Positions 44,701 through 60,589 of a stretch of 64,000 nucleotides of DNA are shown here, one piece after another. The notes beneath the pieces were generated by a model that saw only the letters and a list, made by a program, of their open reading frames with translations, had not been told where the DNA came from and did no database searches. The stretch comes from Strix aluco (taxonomy: Eukaryota > Chordata > Aves > Strigiformes > Strigidae). The stretch is taken from NCBI RefSeq assembly GCF_031877795.1, contig NC_133938.1:13052920-13116919 (forward strand), given 5' to 3'. How positions within the stretch are numbered: the first letter of the stretch is position 1; each line of letters starts with the position of its first letter. The position numbers and the translations under genes were made by a program.

Positions 44701-47700
44701 GAAGTGGCACACACCACAGACGCCCAGGGAAGGACACTGCAGGTCACACATCCCGGTAATTCCCCAGAATCGCCTCCCCACCTATCCCTCCGGTTGGGGT
44801 CTTTCTACCACGGACTTTGCAGTCCCTTGTAAAGGGCACACAGATGTGGCCCCTGTTCTGTCTCACTCCGTCTCACTGGAGTGAGAGCCCAACACATTCC
44901 CTGGGGATCCCCAAACACAGCACTTTGTGTTTACCTACACTGAATGTTATCTGTCACTCCATCACCGCTCAGCAGCATCTGCAGTCCCCCACAGAGCTCA
45001 ACCATCTCCCCATCTCTCCCAGCAGCTTGGGGACAGCATCCAGCCCCTTGTTCAGCTGTTTGTAACCACAACCGGTGGCACAGGTTCCTGCAGACACCCC
45101 GTGCCATGCCAGTGGGGACTTCTCCGTGTGACAAGAACCACAAATTTACTCCTATTCTTGCTCCCTTTCTTTTAGTCAGTTATTTACCCATGCAAAGACC
45201 TCTCCTGCCACCCCCTGGGTGCAGAGTTGCTCCCAAAGAGCCTTCGAGAAGGAATTTTCCCAATTTTCTCCAGGAACCCAAGCAGTCATCCACAGCATCC
45301 TCACTGCTGCCACCCCAGACACCCTCCCACTGGAAACTCACACTGCCTCTTTCTCAGGGACCACATAACCACAAATTCTGCTCTTTATTACGGTTTCTAC
45401 TGACTTGCCCAGTTCTGATTTGGGTTTACAAGCCTGTAACTCCCTACACAGAAAGCCTTTAGGAAAGGTGGGCATCCCACGAGCAGCCTTGCCGCCTGCC
45501 CTCCGCTCACACCACCAGTCAGCAGCACACCCCGCTCACGGTAAGCCCAGCCTGGCAATGCCATGCTGCTCTGTTTGGCTATTTATCACCTGTCTCCTGC
45601 TATCAGCACTGGCAGTTTAGACAGATTCCCCAGCAAGCTTCCCCAGCTTCTCTATCAGGCATATGGATACAAAAATAAAAGAATTTTGGTTTTCTGCAGT
45701 TGTTTTTCTGGGCATCTTTCTGCTCTGGATATTGTAAAAAATAGTTTATTGCCAGATTTAAACCCCTCTGAAATTGCTCCTCAGGATCAATTTGGTCTGC
45801 TTTACTTTGTTTTTACAGCAAAACTTCCAAAGTTTATCATCCTTCCTATGTCCTTCGTCATGCGTGACCTTTTGGGAGATGCCAGTTTTTCTCTAACAGC
45901 ATTCCCCAGCCGCTGCTTCATCACTCTGGCCTGTTTTGGTGTGCTCTTGGGCTTAATAGGAGAGACAATGTGCACCAAGCCTCCCCGGTGGGTTCTGTAC
46001 ACAGCTCTCCCTCCCCCTGCAGAGATGTAATTTTTTTGCTTATTTTTTCCTTTATTTTTTTTACTTCTCCTTCTCTAAATTAAACAGCAACAGCGGCTTG
46101 TTTGGCGCTTGTAACTCCTGCAGGGACATGGACCCAGACACAGCACTATTTTGGCCTGGCTGTGTCGACCCAGGAGCAGGGGGACTGGCTAGGACCCACC
46201 TTACCACGGGATACCCTGTCACGTCGATGGAGCCCCAGACCCATCACCTCCCTCCATGACCTATATAGAGGGACATCCGGGGGTGCAGGGCCCCCTCTGT
46301 GCTCCTCGCCCCCGCCACCAGCCCTGCCCCCCACGCTGCCTCCCGGTGCCTCTGCCTCCCTCCCTCGGCGTCTCTGTGCCGCTCTGCTTGCCCAGACTGG
46401 CTGGCTCCATTGCCGATAGGACTGCTGCTGTTTTTGGGTCAAGCCTCTGGCCAAGGACACAGGCCCTGCTCCTTGGGGGATGCTTGGACCCCACCGGCAG
46501 CCTCTGTTCCCCCAGCCTGGAGATTACTTGAGCTGCTTGCTAAAGCTGTGTTTTAGCACAGGCAGGGAAACTTGTATCCCCCACCCTCTCATTCTCAGCA
46601 TCCTCAGGCAAGCACCTATCACAGAAAATTTCAGTCCTAATAGTTTTGCAAAGTCTCAAGCATGGAGGGAGTGGAGGTTGGAGGGGCAGTGTGGGAGAGT
46701 GGTTCCCCAAGTGGTATCCCTGCCACTGGCCAGACCAGGGAGGCCCTTTTGGTTTATATGGCCCAAAATGGGAGCTGGAGACGAGAGCCCAGAGCTGCCC
46801 TTGGCTGCGGTGCATCCTGGCAGTGCATCTCGGCAAGACCCCACTGCCGGAGCGGCAACGTGCTGCTGTGGCATAGTGCTTGCCAAGTGCCTGGGGAGGC
46901 TGCTGGAGATGCGCCCTAGCACTGCTTCCTCCCTGGGAGACTGTGGTGGGGGCACGGCTCCGATGGGCTGCCCCCCACCCTGGTTAATGATTTCCAGACC
47001 CCACCACCTCCTTCAAGGGCGCCTGACTTCCTCTTGGACCTTGCCCTGCTCCTGGGCACCATTCCCAGCCCAGCCAGCTGCCCGCACTGCTGCCCATCCC
47101 CACACACCTCCGTGGGGCTCAGCTGCGCTCCTCCAGCTGAACATCCCTTCCCCCTTCACTCCACTGGTGCTGGAGGACCCCAAATATAGCCCGTGTGTCA
47201 CCACTGTCCCCCCAGCACTCTGGCTGGTGCTGGGATTGTGAAACACGGGGCAGATAACTCCCATGTGGACCCAGCAGGCAGGTGCGGGGCTGCCTGCCAC
47301 CCCCCCCCAGTTCTCACCGTTGTGGCTGTTGTGCACATAGACCACCTGGGCCTGCTCAGTTGGCGTGCGCCCCAGGCAGTAGAGGATCCCCACCAGGTCA
47401 GACATGGAGAAGCTCCTGGCCTCGACATGGTTGCTGCGGTTGCGGTAGATTTGGAAGCCCGTCTTGGGGTGCGTCATCACGATCTTGTTCTCCCGCTCAA
47501 TCTGCAGGTAGCTCACGTCGCGCTCCCCCATGACACAGGAGAGGAAGAAGTTGGAGTGGGACAGGCTCTGCACATTGGCGATCAGGGTGATGTCCAGGAT
47601 GGCCCCTGGTGTGGGGGAGCACGAGGGCATGTCATGGCTGGACAAGGGCATGGCCATCCCAGACCTGCCTCAGGGCCAGACCCCATCACCCAGATGTCAC

Positions 47701-48122
47701 CCCCTTTCCAGGATATTTTTGACACCCCCAGCTCAGGCGGCGCAGCCAGGTTGGGTGGAGACCCATTGGAATGACACGGTGGGCATTTCCACTCTCCTTT
47801 TGGAGATCCCCATGGGCTCAGCCCCCTGCCATGAGCCAAGTGTGCAGCAGGATGGGGGTCTTGGGACCCCTTTCCTCCCACAAGCTGCCTGCGCCCCAGC
47901 CCCACGCTAGGGAGAGGCAGGCAGAGGAGGGCACTGCCGGCCTCTCAGGTCTCCAAATGGCTGATCACAACGAAATGTTTCCTCCCTCCAAACCCTGCTC
48001 TGATGGCGCCACTGAGCTCCCTCAGCTGCCTTGTCCCACCGAGCCTCCCTGGGGCAGAGGGAAAGCGGCGATTTACCTGCCAACCGTGGAAGGAGAAGCA
48101 GAAGATAAACGCAGAGTCCCAT
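35799..48122 (-). CDS. TIE1: TIE1, endothelial receptor tyrosine kinase (1124 aa)
   Basis: TIE1 is the orphan partner of TIE2/TEK in angiopoietin signalling in blood and lymphatic endothelium. There are 23 coding exons on the minus strand: 48077-48122, 47318-47605, 43789-43899, 43525-43680, 43296-43427, 42856-42996, 42531-42659, 41995-42140, 41697-41841, 41280-41438, 40949-41086, 40535-40825, 39223-39513, 38492-38685, 38061-38271, 37796-37906, 37502-37692, 37261-37374, 37026-37096, 36733-36773, 36514-36610, 36129-36228 and 35799-35870. The frame closes (human 1138 aa). Domains are a signal peptide (about 1-16), Ig-like region (17-200), three EGF-like repeats each on its own exon (about 201-334), second Ig (335-431), three fibronectin III (432-724), membrane span (about 745-767), and split kinase with GEGNFG (832-837), Lys856, HRD (963-965) and DFG (983-985). 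It ends in [11 protein letters not shown]. Intron 3 has a GC donor. Identification is firm. Confidence 0.97.
36271..36298 (+). repeat. G-quadruplex-type tract in TIE1 intron 21/22 region
   Basis: This is a 28-base G-rich tract with four runs of five or more G's separated by single T's, lying in the intron just upstream of the exon at 36129-36228. It is on the strand opposite to the TIE1 transcript, so it would form in DNA, not in the TIE1 RNA. Confidence 0.85.
43900..47317 (-). other. TIE1 intron 2
   Basis: This is a 3.4 kb intron, the largest in TIE1. Besides the old LINE fragment it holds an AT-rich, T-tract-rich stretch (about 46020-46090) and a G/A-rich patch next to exon 3 (43905-43932). 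I see no exon in it. Confidence 0.7.
44900..45850 (-). repeat. Ancient CR1/L3-type LINE fragment in TIE1 intron 2, antisense
   Basis: The + strand reads as the complement of an old CR1-clade LINE. Blocks that match the family from memory are 'ttgtgtttacctacactgaa' at about 44927, 'tacccatgcaaagacctc' at about 45185, 'ctctttattacggtttctac' near 45382 and 'acaagcctgtaactcc' near 45428. Their order corresponds to the 3' region followed by the reverse-transcriptase region read backwards. The copy is heavily eroded. The 156-codon open frame at 45563-46030 falls partly inside it and is not a gene. The exact ends are unknown. Confidence 0.45.
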
Positions 48123-48129
48123 GTCCTTG

Positions 48130-51100
48130 GAGCGTGTCCTGAATCTGGCAGAGGTCAGAAAATCCCCGACATGTCCCAGCCACGAGGGTCAGAGCCGGTA
48201 GCTGCGGCTGCCTAGGGACTCCACGTGAGCGGTGGCTCAGGACCCCTGCTCCCTGCCCGTGCCCCCCATCTCGCCTCTGGCATCTGGGGTAGCTGGGACC
48301 ACCTCCTCTGGTGCATAGCCTGGGCACAGCAAGGAAGATGCCCCTGTCCCTGCTTGCTCGGCGGCCACCTGCTCAGGAGCGGGTCTTGGTGGTGAAGAGC
48401 CCACTGAGGTCCCCTGCCCTGCGGCAGCTTTCGCGGGGGGCAGGCGCCCACCCCTCCAGGGCTAGGGCTGCGTGCTCAGGGCTTCCCAAGCCATGCTGAG
48501 CCCCCAGCCCAGACAGGAGGTGTCCCAACACCCCTCTTTGCCCGCCGTGCAGAGGGTCTCATGCCCCAGACTGCCTGGGTGGCAGCATCCCTGTCCCCTC
48601 AGTGCAGCCCCGTGGCTGATGGCTGTGGGAAGGGCTCTCTGGAGCAGGGAAAGGAAAGGGGCCAAGGGGCTGTGGCTGGCGGTGGCGGTGGAGCCAAATC
48701 CTGTTTCCCATGCAGCGTTTCCTGCTCTCCACCCATTGTTTGGAGACGGCCCTGACTCCAGGAGCTGGCAGGAGCTGCCCTGTGCAGGCTCTCCCCCGGT
48801 GAGCAGCGTGTGGTGATGCTGAGGCTGTACACACCTTGTGACACCTTGGCCTCCTGCCACCACGAGCCAGGGTGCCAAGGTATGGCCCCACCTGGGCTCC
48901 GTGTTGTGCTGGGGCCTGACTCATGCCTGCAACAGCCCGTCGCGGGGCTGGGTTGAAAGGGGCTGAGTGGGATCACAGGCAGGGCGACAAAGAGATGGCC
49001 AGCCTGCATGGGAGGGCGGTTACTGCCAAGAGAGAAAACCCTCCATGTTGCAGTAAACATGTCTGGGAGGAAGTAGAAAGCGGCAGAAAGCCTGGCTTTC
49101 CCTGAGCGCTTTCCCTGAGCGCTTTCCCTGAGTGCTTTCCCTGAGCGCTTTCCCTGAGTGCTTTCCCATGCACAGTGCAAGCACAGGTACCAGCACGGGC
49201 ACAGGCATGGCACAGCATGGCCCTGCTGCCCCCCTCACCTCCGGTGGGCTTTGGGCTCTTCGCCTGGCAAAAGAAAGGCATTCTCCAGGAAATCACTGTA
49301 AGCTTCACCCACCAAGCCTCACGCTGCCTCACAAATTGAACTGTTCCCACGTGAAAACCAGGGCTGCTAGGGAGCGAGCTTCATGTTTTGGTGTGTCCTG
49401 AGCTCATGTTGTATCCGGCCAAAAATCTAAAGCACACATGGAGAGGAAGGGGAAATCCATTCATCGCTTCCGACTATTTACAGCGCGCTCCAGGGTCGTG
49501 CGGTGCCCATGGTGTGCTGAGGGAGGGATGGCAGCGGGCAGGGGCTCCAGTGCAACCACCCGACCACCCCGTGACAGGAGGGATGGAGAGGATCTGAAAA
49601 AGATGGACACCAGATGCAGCTGCCCCCATTTGTCTGGGAAATCTAAGCATGGTGCTCTGCTGTGGGCTGTGCACAGGCGAGGGGCTCTGGTTTTGGACCA
49701 TCCCCCAGGGCACTTGAGGCACAACCATAATGTCAGTGTGGAGCACAAGGCCATCCCACAGCAGGACATGCAGGGGCCAGGCAGCCAAGGCTGGTCCCTC
49801 CTGCCGTCTGTGCCCTCCTGGGGCACCCCACATCCCCATTTGCCTGGCCAACCCCAAGCTCATTTGCAAGCGTGTTGGGTCAGGGATTCATTCGCACGCT
49901 CAGTACAGCTGCAGGATACATAAATAGATAAATAAATGGCTTCTTCCCTAGTTCACTGGCTGTAGAGGCCAGCCACACTCAGAACTGTAATTGCAATCAT
50001 GCCACCGCGTGCTCACATGTACCGCACCGGGGGAAGCAACTCGTTCTGTGCTCCCCTGGCAGCACACAGAGCTGTGAGTTATGATGCATTCTGTGAAATG
50101 TCCTCTGACACGAGGATCCGTTTGAGGACAGGGTTATTTACACAGAACAAACAAGCTTTATGGGAAGGCTTTGCAACCGCAGGCCCTGCAGCGTGCTCCT
50201 CCAGGGAGCACAGCATGGCTCCTCTTACTGTCCGAGGAGAACCAGCGCATTGCTTTGCTCTTTTGGGGAATGGGAGCCAGTTGGGGTCAGCTCTCCACAC
50301 CAGGTGATGTCCAGGAGATCTCAGGGATCCATTGAGGGATCTGACCCAAGCTGATTTGTCCCCTTGCATTTCTTCTAGGAACACCTGGGTAAGAAGTATT
50401 TATCGGTGCAGAACCCTTGGGCTGGAGGTGGGGTAGGAAAACTCTCTGGGAGGTTTTGTGGGGAGACCCAACCAGGACCTTGCAGCTCCAGTTTAACCCT
50501 ATGTATCTCTAGAGGAGGAACCAGGGAGGTGGGTGCAGCTGAGCCCAGCCAAAGCAGCTCGCCACACTTTCCTGTAATATGGAAAGCTCCAGCTGCTCAA
50601 CACACAGCACAGTGAAAGCACCTGAATTTCTGCTGAATTCACAGACCTCAACGTTTTTGCTGAATCACAACGGACTAAAAAAGAGTGACAAAAATACCTC
50701 TTTTTGTTATCATTTGTACATTCTAATGCACAGCACCACATGCCAGAAACCATAACGCACTGATACGTTTCCTGATAGGAAATGCAAACGCCCTGTGAAT
50801 CCACCAACAGGCTGGGCTGCCTCAGCAACATTTTCTAGCCCTGCTTCTCTGGCCATTTGTTTTCTTTTAAGTGCACAGTGAGCCCTGGGGAGGCCCTACA
50901 AGGCGGGGTTAAGGGCTGCTGCACCCTCAACCCACCTGGTCCCATTGGCAAGGCAGCTGTGGAGCAGGCAGCTGCCTGGCTGTGTTGATATCCACCACAC
51001 ACTAGCAGGATGAAGGACAGGCTGCTGGGAAGCCCTTTCCCCGAGGAAAGGGTGGGACACGTGGCTGCGGAGGAGCCCCTTGGCAGCAGGGGGAAGTGGG

Positions 51101-52200
51101 GCTGCCCTGTCCCAGCCACTGCCAGGATGGAAACTGCAGATCCAAAGTGCTCTTGTTGGCAGGCGGCTTCCTGCTGCTGAGCAGGAGTGGGAGTGGGGAA
51201 TGGAGAGTGGGGAGCAGGGAACAGGGAAGAGAGCTTGGGGCTCCCTCCTGCTGCAGAGGCAAAAGCTTTGCCAGTCCTTGCCCGCTTACCTGCCCCAGCA
51301 CCCGTGGTCATGGGAGCACATCCCACCCAACCATGTGCCAGCAAGCACCCACAAGGTGCTGCTTTGATGTGATTTCCCAAATTTTCACTGACTCCACGGC
51401 AGGGCTGGCAGGGAGCACTACTGATGAGCAGTGGGTCTGTGTGGGGGGTGCCAGAGGTGGTGGGGCACCCCCATCCTCTAGGACCTTCACAGGAGCCCTG
51501 GGTGCTGCTCAGGGAAGTCACATTTTTGTTAGAAGCTCCTTGATGCTGGAAAGCCAACACTTCTGAGCCACTGTTGGGCCCAGGACCTGCCCATTTGCTG
51601 CACATTTTAAACACCTATCCACCTGAATCCCAATAAAATTTTTATTTTCCTTTAGGACACTTTCCTGCTGCCTCAGCTCCAGCTTCTCTGGCAGAGGCTT
51701 GGTGCATGCCCCTGCCCTGGGTGCGTGGAGCCAGGGCACAGCACTGGGGCCAGGCTCTGGCTCTCTCCTTGAGCACGGCCATCTCAGGGCAGATGCCATA
51801 GAGGTGCTCCCCTCCTCCTCTGGCCCCCCAGCACCTCCCGGTGCTCTGCTCCCACCAAGGCAGCCCCCACAGCACCCCACGGACCACCAGGCAGATGCTG
51901 GCGGTCCCCTGGTCACCCGTCACGGGAGGCAGCAGGTGGGAGGTGGCGGGGCGCGGCAGTTAATGTGTAACCAGTGCCGTCACCTTTCACCCGCGCGCAG
52001 CCGTCGGGAGGGAGCGGGGCTGTGGCCGCAGCCGGGCTGGCTCCCAGGTGCTGGTGGTCTGCGGGGCCGTGCGGCGGGAGTGCAGGGGCTCGGCGGGGGC
52101 CCCAGGCCGTGTGGCCGTGGCCACACCTCGCCCTGCACGGCCGGCTCCACCGGCTTCCCAGCTTTCCCTGAGTCTTGTTTTTCTGCGCGGCAGTTTCCTG
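48130..52200. other. Divergent spacer between TIE1 and TEMP-like gene
   Basis: TIE1 and the LRR/TEMP-like gene are transcribed away from each other, so both promoters lie here. The region is not a strong CpG island. CpG density is raised near 51950-52180 just before the TEMP-like start codon. A 13-bp minisatellite lies at 49097-49167. I see no convincing exon. An AATAAA near 51632 has no gene attached to it. Confidence 0.45.
49097..49167. repeat. 13-bp minisatellite, about 5.5 copies
   Basis: The unit is tttccctgagcgc, repeated five times with a C/T change in the third and fifth copies, plus a partial sixth. It lies about 1 kb upstream of the TIE1 start codon. Each unit carries an AGCGC or AGTGC core. 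Confidence 0.9.
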
Positions 52201-52207
52201 GAGCCAA
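51950..52207 (+). promoter_or_regulatory. Probable promoter/5' UTR of the TEMP-like gene
   Basis: A GC- and CpG-rich patch directly precedes the start codon at 52208. I see no TATA box. The start site and any upstream non-coding exon are unknown. Confidence 0.4.
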
Positions 52208-56399
<4,192 letters not shown>

Positions 56400-56509
56400 G
56401 CCTGCAGCCCAGCCACCACCGCTGCAGCCTCTCTCTGTCCCCCTCATCTCCATCTCCCTCCTGCCCTTTCCCACCTGCCCTTGGCTTTTGCCCCCACGTG
56501 ACTGGGGAC

Positions 56510-56769
56510 AGGAAGAAAGGAGAGGAGAGAGGAGAGAGGGGAGGAGAGGGGAGGAGAGGGGAGGAGAGGAGAGGAGAGGAGAGGAGAGGAGAGGAGAGGA
56601 GAGGAGAGGAGAGGAGAGGAGAGGAGAGGAGAGGAGAGGAGAGGAGAGGAGAGGAGAGGAGAGGAGAGGAGAGGAGAGGAGAGGAGAGGAGAGGAGAGGA
56701 GAGGAGAGGAGAGGAGAGGAGAGGAGAGGAGAGGAGAGGAGAGGAGAGGAGAGGAGAGGAGAGGAGAGG
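56510..56769 (+). repeat. 260-nt pure polypurine tract, (GAGGA)n
   Basis: Every base from 56510 to 56769 is A or G on the + strand. The core from 56561 to 56769 is about 42 uninterrupted copies of the pentamer gagga. The left part has variant copies. It lies about 110 bases past the TEMP-like stop codon, so it is transcribed in the 3' UTR. Such mirror-repeat purine tracts can form triplex (H-) DNA. The copy number is likely variable. Confidence 0.95.
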
Positions 56770-57056
56770 TGGGCTGGGAATGGTGATGGAGGCTGAAGGC
56801 AGCCAGCCCCACAGTGCCCCAGTGTGACGCCAACAGGGCTACACCGGCAGAGGGACACCAGACCCGCTGCTGCTCTCCCAGCCCTGCTCAGATGCTGAGG
56901 ATGAAGGAGATGGTGCCTATCCTGCCCAGGCAGCCTGGTGGGGTGGGGAGAGCCTGCCCTAGTGCTCCCTGTGGGGTCTCAGGCACTGGCCCTGCTCCCC
57001 CCCGGTTGCAGACCCAGCTCTGCTCTGTCCCTCAATATATTGTCACTCCGGGTGTG

Positions 57057-57062
57057 ATTAAA
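57057..57062 (+). terminator. TEMP-like gene polyadenylation signal, ATTAAA
   Basis: This is the first polyadenylation hexamer past the stop codon (ATTAAA, the commonest variant), followed about 30 bases on by GT-rich sequence. It implies a 3' UTR of about 0.68 kb that includes the polypurine tract. Confidence 0.65.
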
Positions 57063-57084
57063 GCATGATTTAATCCTGCCTCTG

Positions 57085-59250
57085 CCTGCGATGGTTTGTT
57101 GGGGCTCTCCCAGTGGTGGTGCCAGGAGGAGACCCCCAGCCCCATAGCTGGGATGTGGCTTTTTTTGCATGTGCTTTCAAGGACCATAAATACATTCCTT
57201 GTTAACTGCAGCAGTGAGAGAACAGGTCTGTGGCACAAGTGCTCTTGTGCAAACAAATCTGTCACCTGCTGTGGTGCGGACAGCCTCCGTGCGTCATTGC
57301 AGAGTTTCTCTGCACGTCTCTCCAGCATTGCTTCCCGCCGCGTCACTTCTCTCTTCTCTCTCTTCCCTCTCCAGCAAGATGTGCTAGAAAGGCACTTACC
57401 TTTCCATGTCGGCTCTGCAGAGCTGAGCAAACTTGTTGGCGGCGCCGGTTGTGGCGTCAGGCAGGCACATGCGCTGGGGTGAGACAGCCCTGTCCCCCGG
57501 CACCCATTATAGTGTTCCATCTGTATCTCTAACCATGGAATTATACAAACATTATAATTTTTGCATTCCTGTCATCTTTGTGGTACGATAAACAGCACAT
57601 GAGACATAGGTATCTGCAAGTTGTTTCTGCTGTAGCCAGTCGTGCCTGTGTGGGTCATGCTGGGGTTAAAAGCAGGGAGCAGCAGCAGCATTCGCCCTCC
57701 ATAGTCAGCGTTTCACAAGGCTGGTGCCATTGGGCTGGGAAGATTTCCCAGGGCACAGTCGGCTTCTTACAGTCCCTGATAGCCCAGGAATCTCCCTCAT
57801 GCTCCAGAGCATGAAGCATCATCACAGGGACAACATTTCTTGCAGCCCCCCATTTCTTTCAAACCTCCATTTCACTGTAAACTGCCTTTCTATTTCTCTA
57901 CTCATTAAGATATTTACAGAGCACACTGTAGGCAAAACTAAATAATACACGTCAGAGAATGTAAACCAAAGGGGATGACGGGGTCAGGCATTGGATGGGT
58001 GATACAGGCCAGTGGCTTAAAGCAGCTTCCAGAGAGGGAACGTGCCAGTTGAAGCCAGGAGGAGGAGGAAAACCTGCTGGCTTGTTTCACTGGGCAGCCC
58101 GTTTTCGCTCTTAAATGCCATTTTCTAAACTGAGCTTTACTTGTGCAGTCCCTGCCTCATGTTTTGCTTTCTGGGCTCATCTTAACAGCTACCTGTGAGA
58201 ATACAATATATGCTGTAATTTTTGGAAATTTCTAATATCTTTCAGGTAAGATAGGTGACTTAAACCTGGGGGCTGGGAAAATGCATTTCTGGTATCTTTT
58301 GGAGGGTATTTTCTGGGCTTTTCAACATGCTTTTCAATCACAAGAACTTGTGCTAGATGCAGTATTTTACTTTTGGTCTCAGCAATGTCTTAAATGAGAT
58401 TAAAAATAAAACTGCTCAGACTTACTTATGCAGGATCTTGCTCACTCTCATCCCTCAGTATGTAGTGGTGAGTTGTTTGTCTACTTTGACCCTGCTGGGA
58501 GGCCCACCCGTTTATTCTTTAACTGAGCAGACGTGACCGTTTTTCTGGTGTGCAGGGGGCCCTGGTCCCGTGGCAGCCCCTCTGCCCTCTCTGCAGGCAG
58601 CTCCAGTGCAAGCAGACAGGAGCCTGGCAGCTCACGTTGGGGGAAATGCATCTGGCATGCAGAGCTGGAAATACAAGAGGGTCAGAGCAGAAAAGGAGGT
58701 GCCTTCTCAAGGTGGGTCCCCCAGGAAGCTGCCAGAATGATGGTGGTTGAGGCTGGCGGACGGGTGCAGTAGCAGGCATGCAGGCAGACTGGTTCCCAGC
58801 TCCTTGCAGGCAGCAGCTGTCGCCGTGAGGCTGGAGGCTCAGCCCTACTGCAGGGCAAAACAGCTTCTCTGTAAACAAACCAGCCGGCACTGACAAATTC
58901 AGGAGGCTTTGTGAGCTCCATGTGAGCATCTTTCAGGGGCATGGCCAGGTTTTAGCTTCACAGAGCAGTGGTAGGGGGGACTGGCTATGTCTAGGTCTTT
59001 AAGCAGAGGGACATGCAAGTCTGGAGGTGAGAGTTGTGTATCAGGAAATAAGTACTGGTATTTGAGGGGCTGTGGTGGTGGAGCCACACTAGCTGATGAG
59101 CTGAAACCACAGCACAGGAGGGACCCTGGGCTGTCATGATTTCTGTCCTGGGCTCAGCCTCAGCAGAGGCCAGCTCTGCACAGCCCTGGCACCTCCTGCT
59201 CCGCAGAGAGGCCAACGCTCAAGCATCAGCCTTCAACACAGTTGACTTCT
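57085..59250. other. Spacer between TEMP-like gene and TMEM125 3' end
   Basis: I see no supported exon, RNA gene or recognisable repeat. AT content is higher than in the neighbouring genes (about 57520-58450). Open frames reach about 162 codons without recognisable features. Confidence 0.45.
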
Positions 59251-59257
59251 GTAACAC

Positions 59258-59263
59258 TTTATT
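59258..59263 (-). terminator. Candidate TMEM125 polyadenylation signal
   Basis: TTTATT on the + strand is AATAAA on the minus strand, followed by GTGTT-type downstream sequence. It is the first canonical signal past the TMEM125 stop and would give a 3' UTR of about 2.5 kb. A variant ATTAAA on the minus strand at 59949-59954 is a nearer alternative. Confidence 0.5.
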
Positions 59264-59794
59264 ATCTATTTCCACACACAACACAGGGACCAAGAAAGGA
59301 ACAAGACAGTACCACTGCTGCAGAGGTGGGTCAGTGACTGGGGCAGCGCAGGCTGTCCATCTGGACAGCCAGACAGCCAAACCACCATTTTCAGGGACAG
59401 CCTGTTCTCAGACATTATTTCCTTGGGTTGCTCTCACCGCCCATGAACATCCTTTTCTGACACAATTCGTGGGCACTTTGGGCACATTTTGAAGGGGCTA
59501 TGGAGGGCAGGATTCACATTAGCATGCAGGCAGCATGGAGCTGCGAGCTGGGTGCAGTCATGCATCTTCACAGAAATGCCCAGATGTGCAAAACAGCTGG
59601 TGTGCAGGCAGCTGCAGCCTGTCCACATGTGCAGGTTAGGGGAGCTGGGGGTAACTGCTAAAGCACTGCAATAGGCAGAGGTGGTGCAGCTTGGTTTAAC
59701 TGCACGTGCCACTGACACAGATGTGCAGAGCAGCAGGAATGGTAATGGTGCAAAACTGTCCAGCTCTGGCCTGTCCCTCCCTATACACGCACAG

Positions 59795-59953
59795 GGGTCC
59801 CTGCTGGACCTGGTGTCAAAGAGCCTGGAGGGGAAGGACAGCTCTTTGCTTCGCAGAGTTTTAGCACAGAAATACCTGAGCTTGGTACCACCCTCTGAAC
59901 TCTTGGGCAGATTAAGGGAAGTGATGCAGAGAGAGGAGGAAACAGCGGTTTAA
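59795..59953 (+). other. Orphan candidate terminal exon (unrecognised)
   Basis: A pyrimidine-rich acceptor (ctatacacgcacag) is followed by about 52 open codons with leucine/charged amphipathic character (begins GSLLDLVSK, ends EETAV). The stop TAA overlaps an AATAAA at 59952-59957. I recognise no family and found no partner exon upstream. It may be chance or a fragment of a lost gene. It would be antisense to a long TMEM125 3' UTR. Confidence 0.2.
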
Positions 59954-59954
59954 T

Positions 59955-60580
59955 AAAATCTATGGATGATGTGAAAGTGGCAGAGGAAAATGTAGAAATA
60001 ACAGAGATCCAGAAATAAAAGCTAAAATGATGTTCCTGTACTTTGGGGAAAAAATCCAAGGCTTCTGTGGAAGGAAAGCCAGCAGGAGCAGGACAAGAGT
60101 GGGTGAATACAGAAATGCCCTCATGCTACCTGAGTACATCGGGGACAGTGTGGTCTGGAGCTGCAAAGGGATGAAGTCCTCATTGTCCAGCGTATAGCTG
60201 GTGGGGTTCATTGATGCTGAACTCTGACACTGCCTCCAGGTGTAACACAGACAGTGATTTGTGCTGTTACTAACGGAATGAGCTACTATCCTCTTCCAAT
60301 AAATTTTCTACCAGGCACCAAAAAATAATAGTTCCATTACAGAGGGAATTTAGCAAATAATGAGCAAAAATAACAGTTGGGGCAGAGCAGCTTAGGTGAG
60401 GAGGGACAGGAGCAGTCAGGAAGATGAGGAGGAAGAGAACGTTGCACAGGAGCAGCTTTGCTAAGAGTTTAGCATCTGTGTCTATGGAAAGGGCTGTGAA
60501 ATGGTTTGTGGGTATATGGAGGAAATGAGAATTTTGACAGGTAACTTAGCCTCAAGTCACAGGAAAAGCTCCCGAGGCGA
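59955..60580 (+). repeat. Possible ancient LINE fragment
   Basis: This A-rich sense-strand sequence has blocks such as 'gaaataacagagatccag' (about 59995), 'ttagcatctgtgtctatgg' (about 60469) and 'cctcaagtcac' (about 60550). They resemble the part of the same old CR1-type LINE that lies upstream of the reverse transcriptase. The match is weak and from memory only. Confidence 0.25.
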
Positions 60581-60589
60581 GTTGTTACT

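Noticed and set aside
45563-46030. 156-codon plus-strand frame with hydrophobic stretches
   Set aside because: It lies in TIE1 intron 2 and overlaps an old antisense LINE fragment. There is no start context or homology.
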